Shown here one piece after another: positions 1 through 5,284 of a stretch of 12,712 nt of DNA (its first letter is position 1; each line of letters begins with the position of its first letter). Origin of the DNA: Actinomycetes bacterium (GTDB taxonomy: Bacteria > Actinomycetota > Actinomycetes > Actinomycetales > Cellulomonadaceae); assembly GCA_023389455.1 (NCBI GenBank), contig JAEWEJ010000071.1, positions 1-12,712 of the forward strand, written 5' to 3'. The translations under genes were made by a program, and so were the position numbers. The notes under the pieces are model-generated. The model ran no database searches. It worked only from the letters and a program-made list of their open reading frames with translations, and was not told where the DNA came from.

Positions 1-1
1 G

Positions 2-553
2 TCCCCGGCCCCGTCGGCGTGGACGCCCGCCGCGCCCGCCGCTCCGCGTCCGGCGCCCACCCCGCAGCCTGCACCGGGCCTGCCGTCCGCACCGGCCCCG
101 CAGCCTGCACCGGCTCCCGCGCTCCGCTCGTTCCAGGCCCCTGCGGCGCCGCCCGCGCCCGTGGAGCCCGCGCCCGTGCCGTGGGCGACCACGGGGGAGC
201 GGACGCCCGGCACGGCGCCTGCCGGCAGTGCCCCGGAGGCGACGGCCGACGCCTGGCCGCGGGCCTTCGCCGGTGCACCCGACCCGGTGACCCGCCCGTC
301 GGACGAGCCCGCGGCGCCTCCGTGGAGCCGTGCCCGCACGGACGACGCGCACCTGGACGACGACGACCTGGACGACGAGCCGTCCCGGCGGATGCACCCG
401 TACACCTGGTTGCACGTGCTGGTGCTCGCCGTCGTGGCGTTCGTGCTCGGGTTCCTCATCATGCTGCTCGTCATCGAGACGCGCGGCGGTGAGGGCGAGG
501 CCGCCGCGGCGGCCGTGACGGCCTGGGTCACCGGCCGCGCCGGCCCCACCTGA
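2..553 (+). CDS. Pro/Ala-rich membrane-anchored protein, C-terminal part (5' end outside window)
   Basis: The reading frame is open from the left edge and stops at TGA 551-553, so 183 residues of the C-terminal part are visible and the start lies upstream. Fragment residues 1 to about 60 are dominated by Pro and Ala, including a repeated PQPAP motif. An acidic stretch rich in Asp follows at about residues 112-126. A single hydrophobic segment lies at about 137-158 (LHVLVLAVVAFVLGF and following), ending in a short tail. This suggests a long disordered, probably cytoplasmic, region attached to one transmembrane helix. It lies 86 bases before rsfS on the same strand. In many actinobacteria nadD, a poorly conserved membrane protein and rsfS are neighbours, so it may belong to that operon (family knowledge, not visible here). 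I do not recognise a specific family and assign no function. Confidence 0.75.
   Translation, partial: SPAPSAWTPAAPAAPRPAPTPQPAPGLPSAPAPQPAPAPALRSFQAPAAPPAPVEPAPVPWATTGERTPGTAPAGSAPEATADAWPRAFAGAPDPVTRPSDEPAAPPWSRARTDDAHLDDDDLDDEPSRRMHPYTWLHVLVLAVVAFVLGFLIMLLVIETRGGEGEAAAAAVTAWVTGRAGPT
61..113 (+). repeat. 17-bp direct repeat inside the Pro/Ala-rich coding region
   Basis: The string CCCGCAGCCTGCACCGG occurs at 61-77 and again, identically, at 97-113, 36 bases apart and in the same reading frame. It encodes a repeated PQPAP unit. The most likely origin is slippage in low-complexity coding DNA. Confidence 0.7.
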
Positions 554-639
554 GCACCGTCCCTCCCCGCCTGTCCGACGAAACGGCGCGCGGCCGCCCG
601 CAGCGGTCGACGCCGTCCCCACCCACCCGAGGAGCACAC

Positions 640-1023
640 GTGCCCGCGAGTCCCCGTGCGATCGAGCTGGCTCATGCCGCCGCGCGCGCCGCATCCGACC
701 TCAAGGCGCAGGAGATCATCGCGCTCGACGTCAGCGAGCAGCTGGTCCTGACCGACGTCTTCCTCATCGCGTCCGGCACCAACGAGCGGCAGGTCGGCGC
801 GATCGTCGACGCCGTGGAGGAGTCGCTGCACCGCCTCGGGGCCAAGCCCGTGCGCCGCGAGGGCAAGTCGCAGGGCCGCTGGGTCCTCATCGACTTCGGC
901 GACATCGTGGTGCACGTGCAGCACGCCGAGGACCGCGTGTACTACGCGCTCGAGCGGCTCTGGAAGGACTGCCCCCTGATCGAGCTGCCGCCGGAGGAGC
1001 GGGGCGAGCAGGCGGACGCGTGA
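640..1023 (+). CDS. rsfS: Ribosome silencing factor RsfS (RsfA/Iojap family)
   Basis: The 127-residue product has the full-length Iojap fold. Its hallmarks are TDVFLIASGTNERQV at residues 38-52, then REGKSQGRWVLIDFGDIVVH at 73-92, and AEDRVYYALERLW after it. RsfS binds ribosomal protein L14 (uL14) on the 50S subunit and blocks subunit joining when nutrients are scarce (family knowledge). The GTG start at 640 is chosen because GAGGAG lies about seven bases upstream (629-634) and the N-terminus then has normal length. The stop TGA 1021-1023 overlaps the GTG of the histidine phosphatase, which indicates translational coupling in one operon. Identification is secure. Confidence 0.96.
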   Translation: MPASPRAIELAHAAARAASDLKAQEIIALDVSEQLVLTDVFLIASGTNERQVGAIVDAVEESLHRLGAKPVRREGKSQGRWVLIDFGDIVVHVQHAEDRVYYALERLWKDCPLIELPPEERGEQADA

Positions 1024-1721
1024 CGCAGCACCTGCTGCTCTGGCGGCACGCGCGGACGGCGTACAACTCCCAGGCCCGGCTCCAGGGGCAGGTCGACATC
1101 CCCCTGGACGAGGTCGGCCACTGGCAGGCGCGCGTCTCGGCCGCCCGGCTGGCCACCCGGCACCGCCCGGTGCGGATCGTCGCGTCGGACCTGTCGCGCG
1201 CGGTGGACACTGCGGGCTACCTGTCCCGCGCGGTGGGTGTCCCGGTCGAGCTGGACCCGCGACTGCGGGAGCGTGCCTTCGGTGAGTGGGAAGGCATGAC
1301 CGGCGAGGAGATCGAGCGGCGCTGGCCGCTGGAGTTCCGCGAGTGGCGCGCCGGCGGCGACCCGGTCGGCGTGGGGGCCGAGTCGCGCGCGGAGGTCGCC
1401 GCGCGCGTGGGCGAGGCCGTGCGGGACCAGGTGGCGCGCACGGAGAACCGCGGGACGCTCGTCGTGGTCTCGCACGGCTCCGCGCTCGGGTCGCTCGTGG
1501 CCGAGCTGCTCGGCCAGGCGCCCACCTGGCGCGGGATCGTCGGCATGCACAACGCGCACTGGGCGGAGCTGCGGGCGGCCGGGTCGAGCGACGCGGTCCC
1601 GGCGTGGCGGCTGCTCGGCTACAACGTGGGACCCACGGACGCGTCGTCGGACTGGAACGCGGGGCCCGACCCCGAGCCCGCCGACGAGGCGGCGGACGAC
1701 GCGACCCGGGACCCGGACTGA
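1020..1721 (+). CDS. Histidine phosphatase family protein (phosphoglycerate-mutase-like)
   Basis: The 233-residue protein shows the complete histidine-phosphatase catalytic set. LLLWRHARTAYN contains the phospho-accepting His10 with Arg9 (RHA instead of the commoner RHG). Arg60 lies in ASDLSRAVDTA, the acid residue Glu84 in RLRERAFGEWEG, and the second His152 in VVVSHGSALG. The last 30 or so residues are a Pro/Asp/Ala-rich tail outside the fold. GTG 1020 overlaps the rsfS stop in a GTGA arrangement, so expression is probably coupled. Actinobacterial genes in this position are usually annotated broad-specificity phosphatase or phosphoglycerate mutase. The substrate cannot be read from the sequence, and a glucosyl-3-phosphoglycerate or other sugar-phosphate phosphatase role is equally possible. 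Confidence 0.93.
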   Translation: MTQHLLLWRHARTAYNSQARLQGQVDIPLDEVGHWQARVSAARLATRHRPVRIVASDLSRAVDTAGYLSRAVGVPVELDPRLRERAFGEWEGMTGEEIERRWPLEFREWRAGGDPVGVGAESRAEVAARVGEAVRDQVARTENRGTLVVVSHGSALGSLVAELLGQAPTWRGIVGMHNAHWAELRAAGSSDAVPAWRLLGYNVGPTDASSDWNAGPDPEPADEAADDATRDPD

Positions 1722-1729
1722 CGTCATGT

Positions 1730-1753
1730 CGCACGTCACACCGCCCACGTGCG
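1730..1753 (+). terminator. Candidate hairpin terminator after the rsfS operon
   Basis: CGCACGT (1730-1736) pairs perfectly with ACGTGCG (1747-1753) across a 10-base loop, starting nine bases after the phosphatase stop. There is no T-run, as is common for actinobacterial terminators, so this rests on position and pairing alone. Confidence 0.42.
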
Positions 1754-1760
1754 GAGGCGA

Positions 1761-1791
1761 TTGGCGTTCGGCGGCTTGTTCGTCCTAGACT
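1761..1791 (+). promoter_or_regulatory. Candidate promoter of tRNA-Ala
   Basis: TTGGCG (1761-1766) and TAGACT (1786-1791) resemble the -35 and -10 boxes of a housekeeping promoter, with a rather long 19-base spacer. Transcription would begin near 1798, about 37 bases before the mature tRNA. The -10 is a good match; the -35 is less certain because of the spacing. Confidence 0.5.
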
Positions 1792-1798
1792 CACCGGG

Positions 1799-1812
1799 CG
1801 CCCTTCGGGGCG
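1799..1812 (+). other. UUCG-tetraloop hairpin in the tRNA leader
   Basis: CGCCC (1799-1803) pairs with GGGCG (1808-1812) around a TTCG loop, giving the very stable C(UUCG)G tetraloop. It lies at the predicted 5' end of the precursor, 22 bases before the mature tRNA. It could shape processing of the leader; that role is inference. Confidence 0.45.
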
Positions 1813-1834
1813 ACGGGGTCCGTCCGCGGACCAC

Positions 1835-1907
1835 GGGGCTGTGGCGCAGCTGGTAGCGCACCTGCATGGCATGCAGGGGGTCAGGGGTTCGAGTCCCCTC
1901 AGCTCCA
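1835..1907 (+). tRNA. tRNA-Ala, anticodon GGC
   Basis: A complete cloverleaf folds by eye. The acceptor stem is GGGGCTG (1835-1841) with CAGCTCC (1900-1906) and discriminator A1907. The D stem is GCGC/GCGC. The anticodon stem is CCTGC (1861-1865) with GCAGG (1873-1877) around loop ATGGCAT. The T stem is AGGGG (1883-1887) with CCCCT (1895-1899) around TTCGAGT. The anticodon at 1868-1870 is GGC, reading GCC and GCU. The third acceptor pair is G3:U70, the classical alanine identity element, and the loop has the A32-U38 pair conserved in tRNA-Ala(GGC). The bases after the discriminator are CCC, so CCA is not encoded and must be added enzymatically. Confidence 0.97.
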
Positions 1908-1915
1908 CCCGAGAA

Positions 1916-1963
1916 CGAAGGCCACGTCAGGATCCTGGGAACAGGGTCGGGACGTGGCCTTCG
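1916..1963 (+). terminator. Large hairpin terminator behind tRNA-Ala
   Basis: CGAAGGCCACGTC (1916-1928) pairs perfectly over 13 bases with GACGTGGCCTTCG (1951-1963). The 22-base loop contains a small inner hairpin (CCTG 1934-1937 with CAGG 1942-1945). The flanks continue as GAAC/GTTC with a three-base offset, and a pyrimidine-rich TCGTCGTTCC follows. The hairpin starts eight bases after the mature tRNA, so it most likely ends the tRNA transcript. It may also block leftward transcription from the gene at 2020-2316. Confidence 0.75.
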
Positions 1964-2019
1964 TCGTTCCCCCGGCCCGGGCCCAGCGTGCGGGCGGTCA
2001 CGAGTGCCGGCCCGGCCCC

Positions 2020-2316
2020 TCAGCCGGTGAGCAGCTCCACGGGGAACAGCTCCGTGCGGGCGACGACGCGGTCCCGCTCGTGCGCCAGGGCCAGCCTGCG
2101 AGGGTCGGCGACGTACCGGTCGAGCGCCTCGGCGTCCGGGAGGACCAGCAGCTGGACCTCGTGGGGTCGGCCGTCGGCGCCGTCGCCGCGAGCGCGCTGC
2201 ACCACGCGCCCGCCGTGGTCGGGCAGGAGGGCGAGCACGGCGTCCTCGTAGCGCCGCAGGTCCGTCGCTGCGCCGGGGGCGGCCCACAGCAGGCAGCAGA
2301 GCGTCAGGGTGCCCAT
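2020..2316 (-). CDS. Small DUF1330-like protein (dimeric alpha-beta barrel type)
   Basis: The 98-residue product begins MGTLTLCCLLWAAPG. Its body resembles the ferredoxin-like dimeric alpha-beta barrel fold of DUF1330 and antibiotic-monooxygenase-like proteins: RRYEDAVLALLPDHGGRVVQ (residues 21-40), then HEVQLLVLPDAEALDRYV (52-69) and a final strand near RTELFPVELL. The first strand with its two Cys (7 and 8) is atypical. No catalytic residues can be assigned. The ATG at 2316 is preferred because it begins the first beta strand of the domain and has CACGCT exactly six bases upstream. No Shine-Dalgarno is visible. It lies between the tRNA unit and the divergent pectate lyase promoter. Its function is unknown, and a link to pectin use is not supported. 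Confidence 0.68.
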   Translation of the reverse strand: MGTLTLCCLLWAAPGAATDLRRYEDAVLALLPDHGGRVVQRARGDGADGRPHEVQLLVLPDAEALDRYVADPRRLALAHERDRVVARTELFPVELLTG

Positions 2317-2322
2317 CCGGGC

Positions 2323-2328
2323 AGCGTG
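2323..2328 (-). promoter_or_regulatory. Candidate -10 box for a leaderless transcript of the DUF1330-like gene
   Basis: On the minus strand CACGCT ends six bases before the ATG, so transcription would start at or next to the start codon. It matches only the YAnnnT part of the consensus, and no clear -35 is seen. Confidence 0.35.
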
Positions 2329-2381
2329 CCATGGACCCGGGCGGACGTCCGCAGTGAAAGGTTTCGTCGTGGCGCGGGGTC

Positions 2382-2411
2382 TTGGCGCGGTGGAAAGCGC
2401 TCGCCTACGGT
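2382..2411 (+). promoter_or_regulatory. Candidate promoter of pectate lyase 1
   Basis: TTGGCG (2382-2387) and TACGGT (2406-2411) are separated by 18 bases and would start transcription near 2418. The palindromic operator at 2415-2426 would then cover the start point, a typical arrangement for repression. The spacer contains GGAAAGCGCT (2392-2401), whose central AGCGCT is a LacI-like half-palindrome. Confidence 0.5.
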
Positions 2412-2414
2412 GCA

Positions 2415-2426
2415 GAAACCGGTTTC
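2415..2426 (+). promoter_or_regulatory. LacI-type operator GAAACCGGTTTC (pectate lyase 1)
   Basis: The 12-base sequence is a perfect palindrome and sits three bases after the candidate -10 box. The identical core occurs at the promoter of the second pectate lyase (12422-12433). A GC-centred palindrome of this size at a polysaccharide-degradation promoter is characteristic of LacI-family repressors (family knowledge). The cognate regulator is not in this window. Confidence 0.75.
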
Positions 2427-2434
2427 CCGCCGCG

Positions 2435-2460
2435 CACCCACCGCATCGCCGCGGTGGGTG
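2435..2460 (+). other. Strong hairpin in the 5' untranslated region of pectate lyase 1
   Basis: CACCCACCGC (2435-2444) pairs perfectly with GCGGTGGGTG (2451-2460) around a six-base loop. It lies about 17 bases after the predicted transcript start and 80 bases before the start codon. It could stabilise the mRNA or act as an attenuator. No T-run follows, and nothing identifies it as a known riboswitch. Confidence 0.6.
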
Positions 2461-2539
2461 GGCGGTGGGGCGGGCCGGGACGTCCGCCCGGGACGCGCGC
2501 CGGAGGAAGCACGGCGCACCCTCACGAGAAGAGGCAACG

Positions 2540-4117
2540 ATGAGACGACCTGTCGCCACGCGACTCCTGGCCACCGGGGCCGCCGCGGCCCTGGCTGCGG
2601 CCCTCGGGGTGTCCGCGCTCACGATCCCCGCCCAGGCGGCCACCGGCAGCGCCGACGGCTTCGCCGCGCAGAACGGCGGCACCACCGGCGGCGCCGGCGG
2701 GCAGACCGTGCGGGCCGCGACCGGTACCCAGATCCACCAGGCGCTGTGCGGCCGCGCGAGCAGCAGCACCCCGATCGTCATCGAGGTGTCCGGCACCATC
2801 AACCACGGCAACACCGCCAAGGTCTCCGGCAGCAGCTGCAACACGGCCGCCGGGGTCATCGAGCTCAAGCAGGTGAGCAACGTGACCCTCGTCGGCGTCG
2901 GCAGCGGCGCGGTGTTCGACCAGGTCGGCATCCACATCCGCGAGGCGCGCAACATCATCGTCCAGAACGTCACCGTGAGGAACGTCAAGAAGTCCGGGTC
3001 CCCGACGTCCAACGGCGGCGACGCCATCGGCATGGAGAGCGGCGTCAGCAACGTCTGGGTCGACCACGTGACGCTCGAGGCGTCCGGCGGGGAGTCCGAG
3101 GGCTACGACGGCCTCTTCGACATGAAGGGCGACACGAGGTACGTGACGCTGTCGTACAGCATCCTGCGCAACTCCGGTCGAGGTGGGCTCGTCGGGTCCG
3201 GCGACAGCGACCTGGGCAACGGACCGGTCACCTACCACCACAACCTCTACGAGAACCTCGACTCGCGCGTCCCGCTGCTGCGTGGCGCGACGGCGCACAT
3301 CTACAACAACCACTACGTCGGCATCAAGGAGTCGGGCATCAACGCCCGCGCCGGCGGCAAGGCCAAGGTCGACAACAACTACTTCGAGGACTCCAAGGAC
3401 GTCCTCGGCACGTTCTACACGGACCTGCCGGGCTACTGGCAGGTCTCCGGCAACGTGTTCGACAACGTGACCTGGTCGTCGCGGGGGAGCGACACGAACC
3501 CCGCGGGACCGAACGTCACGTCGACCGCCACGGTCTCGGTCCCGTACTCCGCCCGGCTCGACGGTGCGAGCTGCGTGCCGTCGCTCGTGCGGGCCACCGC
3601 AGGAGCGAACAAGGGCAACCAGGTGTCCGACGGGTCCTGCTCGCCGCAGGACCCTGGACCGACGGCCACGCCGACGGTGACCCCGACCGCCGGGCCCACG
3701 CCCACCGCGCAGCCCACCACGCCCGCGCCGACACCCACGTCGCAGCCCGTCGGCCAGAACCTCAGCCTCGGTGCGGGGGCCGACGGCTCGGGCAAGGGCG
3801 GCGGCACCAGCTACGGCAGCGCCGTCGACGGGTCGATGAGCACGTACTGGCAGCCCAGCGGGTCCACGGGTCGCATCTCGGTGAAGTGGGGGTCGGCCAC
3901 CACCGTCTCCCGCGTGGTCGTCCGTGAGGTGGCGGGGTCGGTCGGTGCGATCGGCGCCTGGCGCGTGGTCGACAACGACACGGGGGCCGTGCTCGCCTCG
4001 GGCAGCGGCGCGGGGACGATCACCTTCCGCGCGACGTCCACGAAGAAGCTGAACTTCGAGATCCTCGGGTCCAGCGGCACGCCGCGGGTCGCGGAGCTCG
4101 AGACGTACGCGGGCTGA
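2540..4117 (+). CDS. Secreted pectate lyase, family PL1, with C-terminal discoidin-like domain
   Basis: The 525-residue enzyme cleaves de-esterified polygalacturonate outside the cell by Ca-dependent beta-elimination (family knowledge). A signal peptide ends near AQA (residues 31-33). The PL1 beta-helix spans about 36-370. Landmarks are GGDAIGMESG (159-168), NVWVDHVTL (171-179), EGYDGLFDMKGD (187-198) with likely Ca-binding acids, LVGSGDSDLG (217-226), and RVPLLRG (243-249) with the expected catalytic Arg243. Where many PL1 enzymes have a Lys before LVGS, this one has Arg214. A Pro/Thr linker (about 371-403) leads to a galactose-binding/F5/8C-like domain (407-525) starting NLSLGAGADGSGKGG, presumably binding polysaccharide. 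Start ATG 2540 follows AGAAGAGG and begins the signal peptide; an upstream in-frame start at 2309 would precede the promoter. Regulation is through the operator at 2415-2426. Confidence 0.94.
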   Translation: MRRPVATRLLATGAAAALAAALGVSALTIPAQAATGSADGFAAQNGGTTGGAGGQTVRAATGTQIHQALCGRASSSTPIVIEVSGTINHGNTAKVSGSSCNTAAGVIELKQVSNVTLVGVGSGAVFDQVGIHIREARNIIVQNVTVRNVKKSGSPTSNGGDAIGMESGVSNVWVDHVTLEASGGESEGYDGLFDMKGDTRYVTLSYSILRNSGRGGLVGSGDSDLGNGPVTYHHNLYENLDSRVPLLRGATAHIYNNHYVGIKESGINARAGGKAKVDNNYFEDSKDVLGTFYTDLPGYWQVSGNVFDNVTWSSRGSDTNPAGPNVTSTATVSVPYSARLDGASCVPSLVRATAGANKGNQVSDGSCSPQDPGPTATPTVTPTAGPTPTAQPTTPAPTPTSQPVGQNLSLGAGADGSGKGGGTSYGSAVDGSMSTYWQPSGSTGRISVKWGSATTVSRVVVREVAGSVGAIGAWRVVDNDTGAVLASGSGAGTITFRATSTKKLNFEILGSSGTPRVAELETYAG

Positions 4118-4129
4118 CGTCACCTGTCA

Positions 4130-4162
4130 GGGGGCGTCGGGGCCGGTGCCCCGGCGTCCCCC
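4130..4162. terminator. Bidirectional terminator hairpin between pectate lyase 1 and marR
   Basis: Bases 4130-4143 (GGGGGCGTCGGGGC) pair with 4148-4162 around a CGGT loop, with one bulged T (4157) and one G:T pair, giving about 14 paired bases. It starts 12 bases after the lyase stop and 32 bases beyond the marR stop on the other strand, so it can serve both convergent genes. Confidence 0.7.
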
Positions 4163-4194
4163 GGCCCGTGCCCTCGGGCGCGTGGTCGTGCGGG

Positions 4195-4692
4195 TCAGCC
4201 GGCGACGTCGTCGAGGGGCGGGGTGAGCCGCCCCTCGGGGTCGAGCCGCTGCAGCATCGCCCGGCTCAGCTCCTCGAGGAGGGTGACCTGCTGCGGGGTG
4301 AGGGCGTCGACGACGAGCGCGCGCGCCGTGGCGACGTGGCCTGGCGCGGTCCGCACCACGAGGTCCCAGCCGGCGTCCGTGAGGTGCGCGTTGGTCGCGC
4401 GCCGGTCCTCGACGCACGGAGCCCGCTCGACCAGCCCGCGCTCCTCCAGCCGCCGCACGACGTGGGACAGGCGGGGGAGCGTGGCGTTGGTGCGCCGGGC
4501 CAGCGCGGACATCCGCAGGGTGCGGTCCGTGGCCTCCGACAGCATCGCCAGGACCTGGTACTCGAAGTGGGTCAGGCCGGCGTCGCGCTGCAGCTGGGAG
4601 TCGAGCTGGGCGGGCAGGAGCTCGGTGACGGCCACCAGGCCGAGCCAGGCGCGCAGCTCGGCCGGGGTGAGCCAGGGGACGGTGGAGGTCAC
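4195..4692 (-). CDS. MarR-family transcriptional regulator
   Basis: The 165-residue protein has the standard MarR layout. A helical dimerisation region starts at LTPAELRAWLGLV and continues through FEYQVLAMLSEA (43-54). A winged helix-turn-helix follows (RMSALARRTNATLPRLSHVV, 60-79, then RRLEERGLVER), with the wing at VEDRRATNAHLTDAG (95-109), including the usual Asp-Arg-Arg. C-terminal dimerisation helices end at about 150. The only Cys (Cys93) lies just before the wing, unlike the N-terminal sensing Cys of OhrR. GTG 4692 is chosen because the upstream frame is low-complexity and TACGCT lies exactly six bases before it. A palindrome-like site at 4712-4725 suggests self-repression. Ligand and other targets are unknown. 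The pectate lyase is convergent with it and not an obvious target. Confidence 0.92.
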   Translation of the reverse strand: MTSTVPWLTPAELRAWLGLVAVTELLPAQLDSQLQRDAGLTHFEYQVLAMLSEATDRTLRMSALARRTNATLPRLSHVVRRLEERGLVERAPCVEDRRATNAHLTDAGWDLVVRTAPGHVATARALVVDALTPQQVTLLEELSRAMLQRLDPEGRLTPPLDDVAG

Positions 4693-4698
4693 GCCGTC

Positions 4699-4704
4699 AG
4701 CGTA
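4699..4704 (-). promoter_or_regulatory. Candidate -10 box for a leaderless marR transcript
   Basis: Minus-strand TACGCT is followed by GACGGC and then the GTG start. The hexamer fits TAnnnT and no Shine-Dalgarno is visible, so the mRNA probably begins at the start codon. Confidence 0.5.
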
Positions 4705-4711
4705 CGCCGCC

Positions 4712-4725
4712 GTTGAAGCGACAAC
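4712..4725. promoter_or_regulatory. Candidate MarR operator GTTGAAGCGACAAC
   Basis: GTTG (4712-4715) and CAAC (4722-4725) form an inverted repeat around AAGCGA, in the size range of MarR-family sites. The site lies 7-20 bases upstream of the candidate -10 box, so a bound dimer would block the -35/spacer region of marR. Self-repression is inferred from position and symmetry only. Confidence 0.45.
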
Positions 4726-4751
4726 CCTGAGGCCGTGCGCGTCCGGCGAGG

Positions 4752-5186
4752 TCAGTTCCCGTCCAGGCGCCGCACGGGCACACCGAGGATGGTGAGCTCG
4801 GGCGCTGCGAGGGTGTCCAGGCCCTCGGGCACCGGCGGGAACCCGTCCTCGGGGACGTCGCCCACCCAGACGCGCCACGTGCCGTCGACCCGGTGCGCGA
4901 CGCCGGGCACGACGACCGTCGCGTCCCCCGCCGCGGCGAGCGCGTCCGCGAGCGGCGGTGCCGCGTCCGCGGGGACGAAGCCGACGATGACGTTGCGCCA
5001 CACGAGGACCAGCCGGTCGTCGGCCCCGCGGTCGACGACGAGCCGTGCGGGGACCCGCGTCGCGGCGGGACGGTCCCCGAGCCCGAGCGCTGCCAGGATC
5101 GAGCGCTGCATCGCGGGCGCCTCCGCCGCGCAGAACCCCCCGACGACGTGGGCCGGCACCTCGCGACGACGACGGAACAGGCTCAC
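4752..5186 (-). CDS. Conserved-looking protein of unknown function (144 aa)
   Basis: The product begins VSLFRRRREVPAHVVGGF and contains a beta-rich core. That core reads LVLVWRNVIVGFVPADAAPP (59-78), then a helix LADALAAAG (79-87), then VVVPGVAHRVDGTWRVWVGD (91-110), and a C-terminal stretch LDTLAAPELTILGVPVRRL (123-141). The pattern of strand, VGFVP, helix and strand is reminiscent of the small beta-barrel HIRAN domain, but I would not assign it. No signal peptide or membrane segment is seen. GTG 5186 is chosen because CATGCT stands six bases upstream and the frame before it is low-complexity. An earlier ATG at 5234 would leave little room for a promoter before the divergent ppc. It precedes marR by 59 bases on the same strand, but marR seems to have its own promoter. 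Confidence 0.7.
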   Translation of the reverse strand: MSLFRRRREVPAHVVGGFCAAEAPAMQRSILAALGLGDRPAATRVPARLVVDRGADDRLVLVWRNVIVGFVPADAAPPLADALAAAGDATVVVPGVAHRVDGTWRVWVGDVPEDGFPPVPEGLDTLAAPELTILGVPVRRLDGN

Positions 5187-5192
5187 GCGCCC

Positions 5193-5198
5193 AGCATG
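5193..5198 (-). promoter_or_regulatory. Candidate -10 box for the 144-residue protein gene
   Basis: Minus-strand CATGCT is followed by GGGCGC and the GTG start, the same six-base spacing as at marR and ppc. It is weak as a -10 (C at the first position), and no convincing -35 is seen. Confidence 0.35.
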
Positions 5199-5272
5199 GC
5201 ACGCACCCCCGCCGTGCGCGGCCGCCACGACCACAGTGCGGTCGCGGGGGGCGACGCGTCTGCCGGGTCAAC

Positions 5273-5278
5273 TACCTT
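5273..5278 (+). promoter_or_regulatory. Candidate -10 box for a leaderless ppc transcript
   Basis: TACCTT is followed by TCTCCC and then GTG 5285. There is no Shine-Dalgarno before the start, so the mRNA likely begins at the GTG. A weak -35 such as GCGACG (5251-5256) is possible, with a 16-base spacer. Confidence 0.55.
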
Positions 5279-5284
5279 TCTCCC

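Noticed and set aside
1835..1910. Anticodon read as TGC
   Set aside because: The anticodon stem pairs as CCTGC/GCAGG around loop ATGGCAT, which places GGC at the anticodon positions.
2309..2539. Upstream in-frame start for pectate lyase 1 at 2309
   Set aside because: It would place the coding region over the promoter, the operator and a 10-bp hairpin, and would put about 77 Arg-rich residues before a clear signal peptide.
2522..4123. Long minus-strand open frame opposite pectate lyase 1
   Set aside because: It is an Arg/Asp/Val-rich shadow without recognisable domains or a ribosome binding site.
4195..4692. MarR as the repressor of the pectate lyase operator
   Set aside because: The GAAACCGGTTTC palindrome is of LacI type, and the site near marR (GTTG/CAAC arms) is different. 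marR is convergent with, not divergent from, the lyase.
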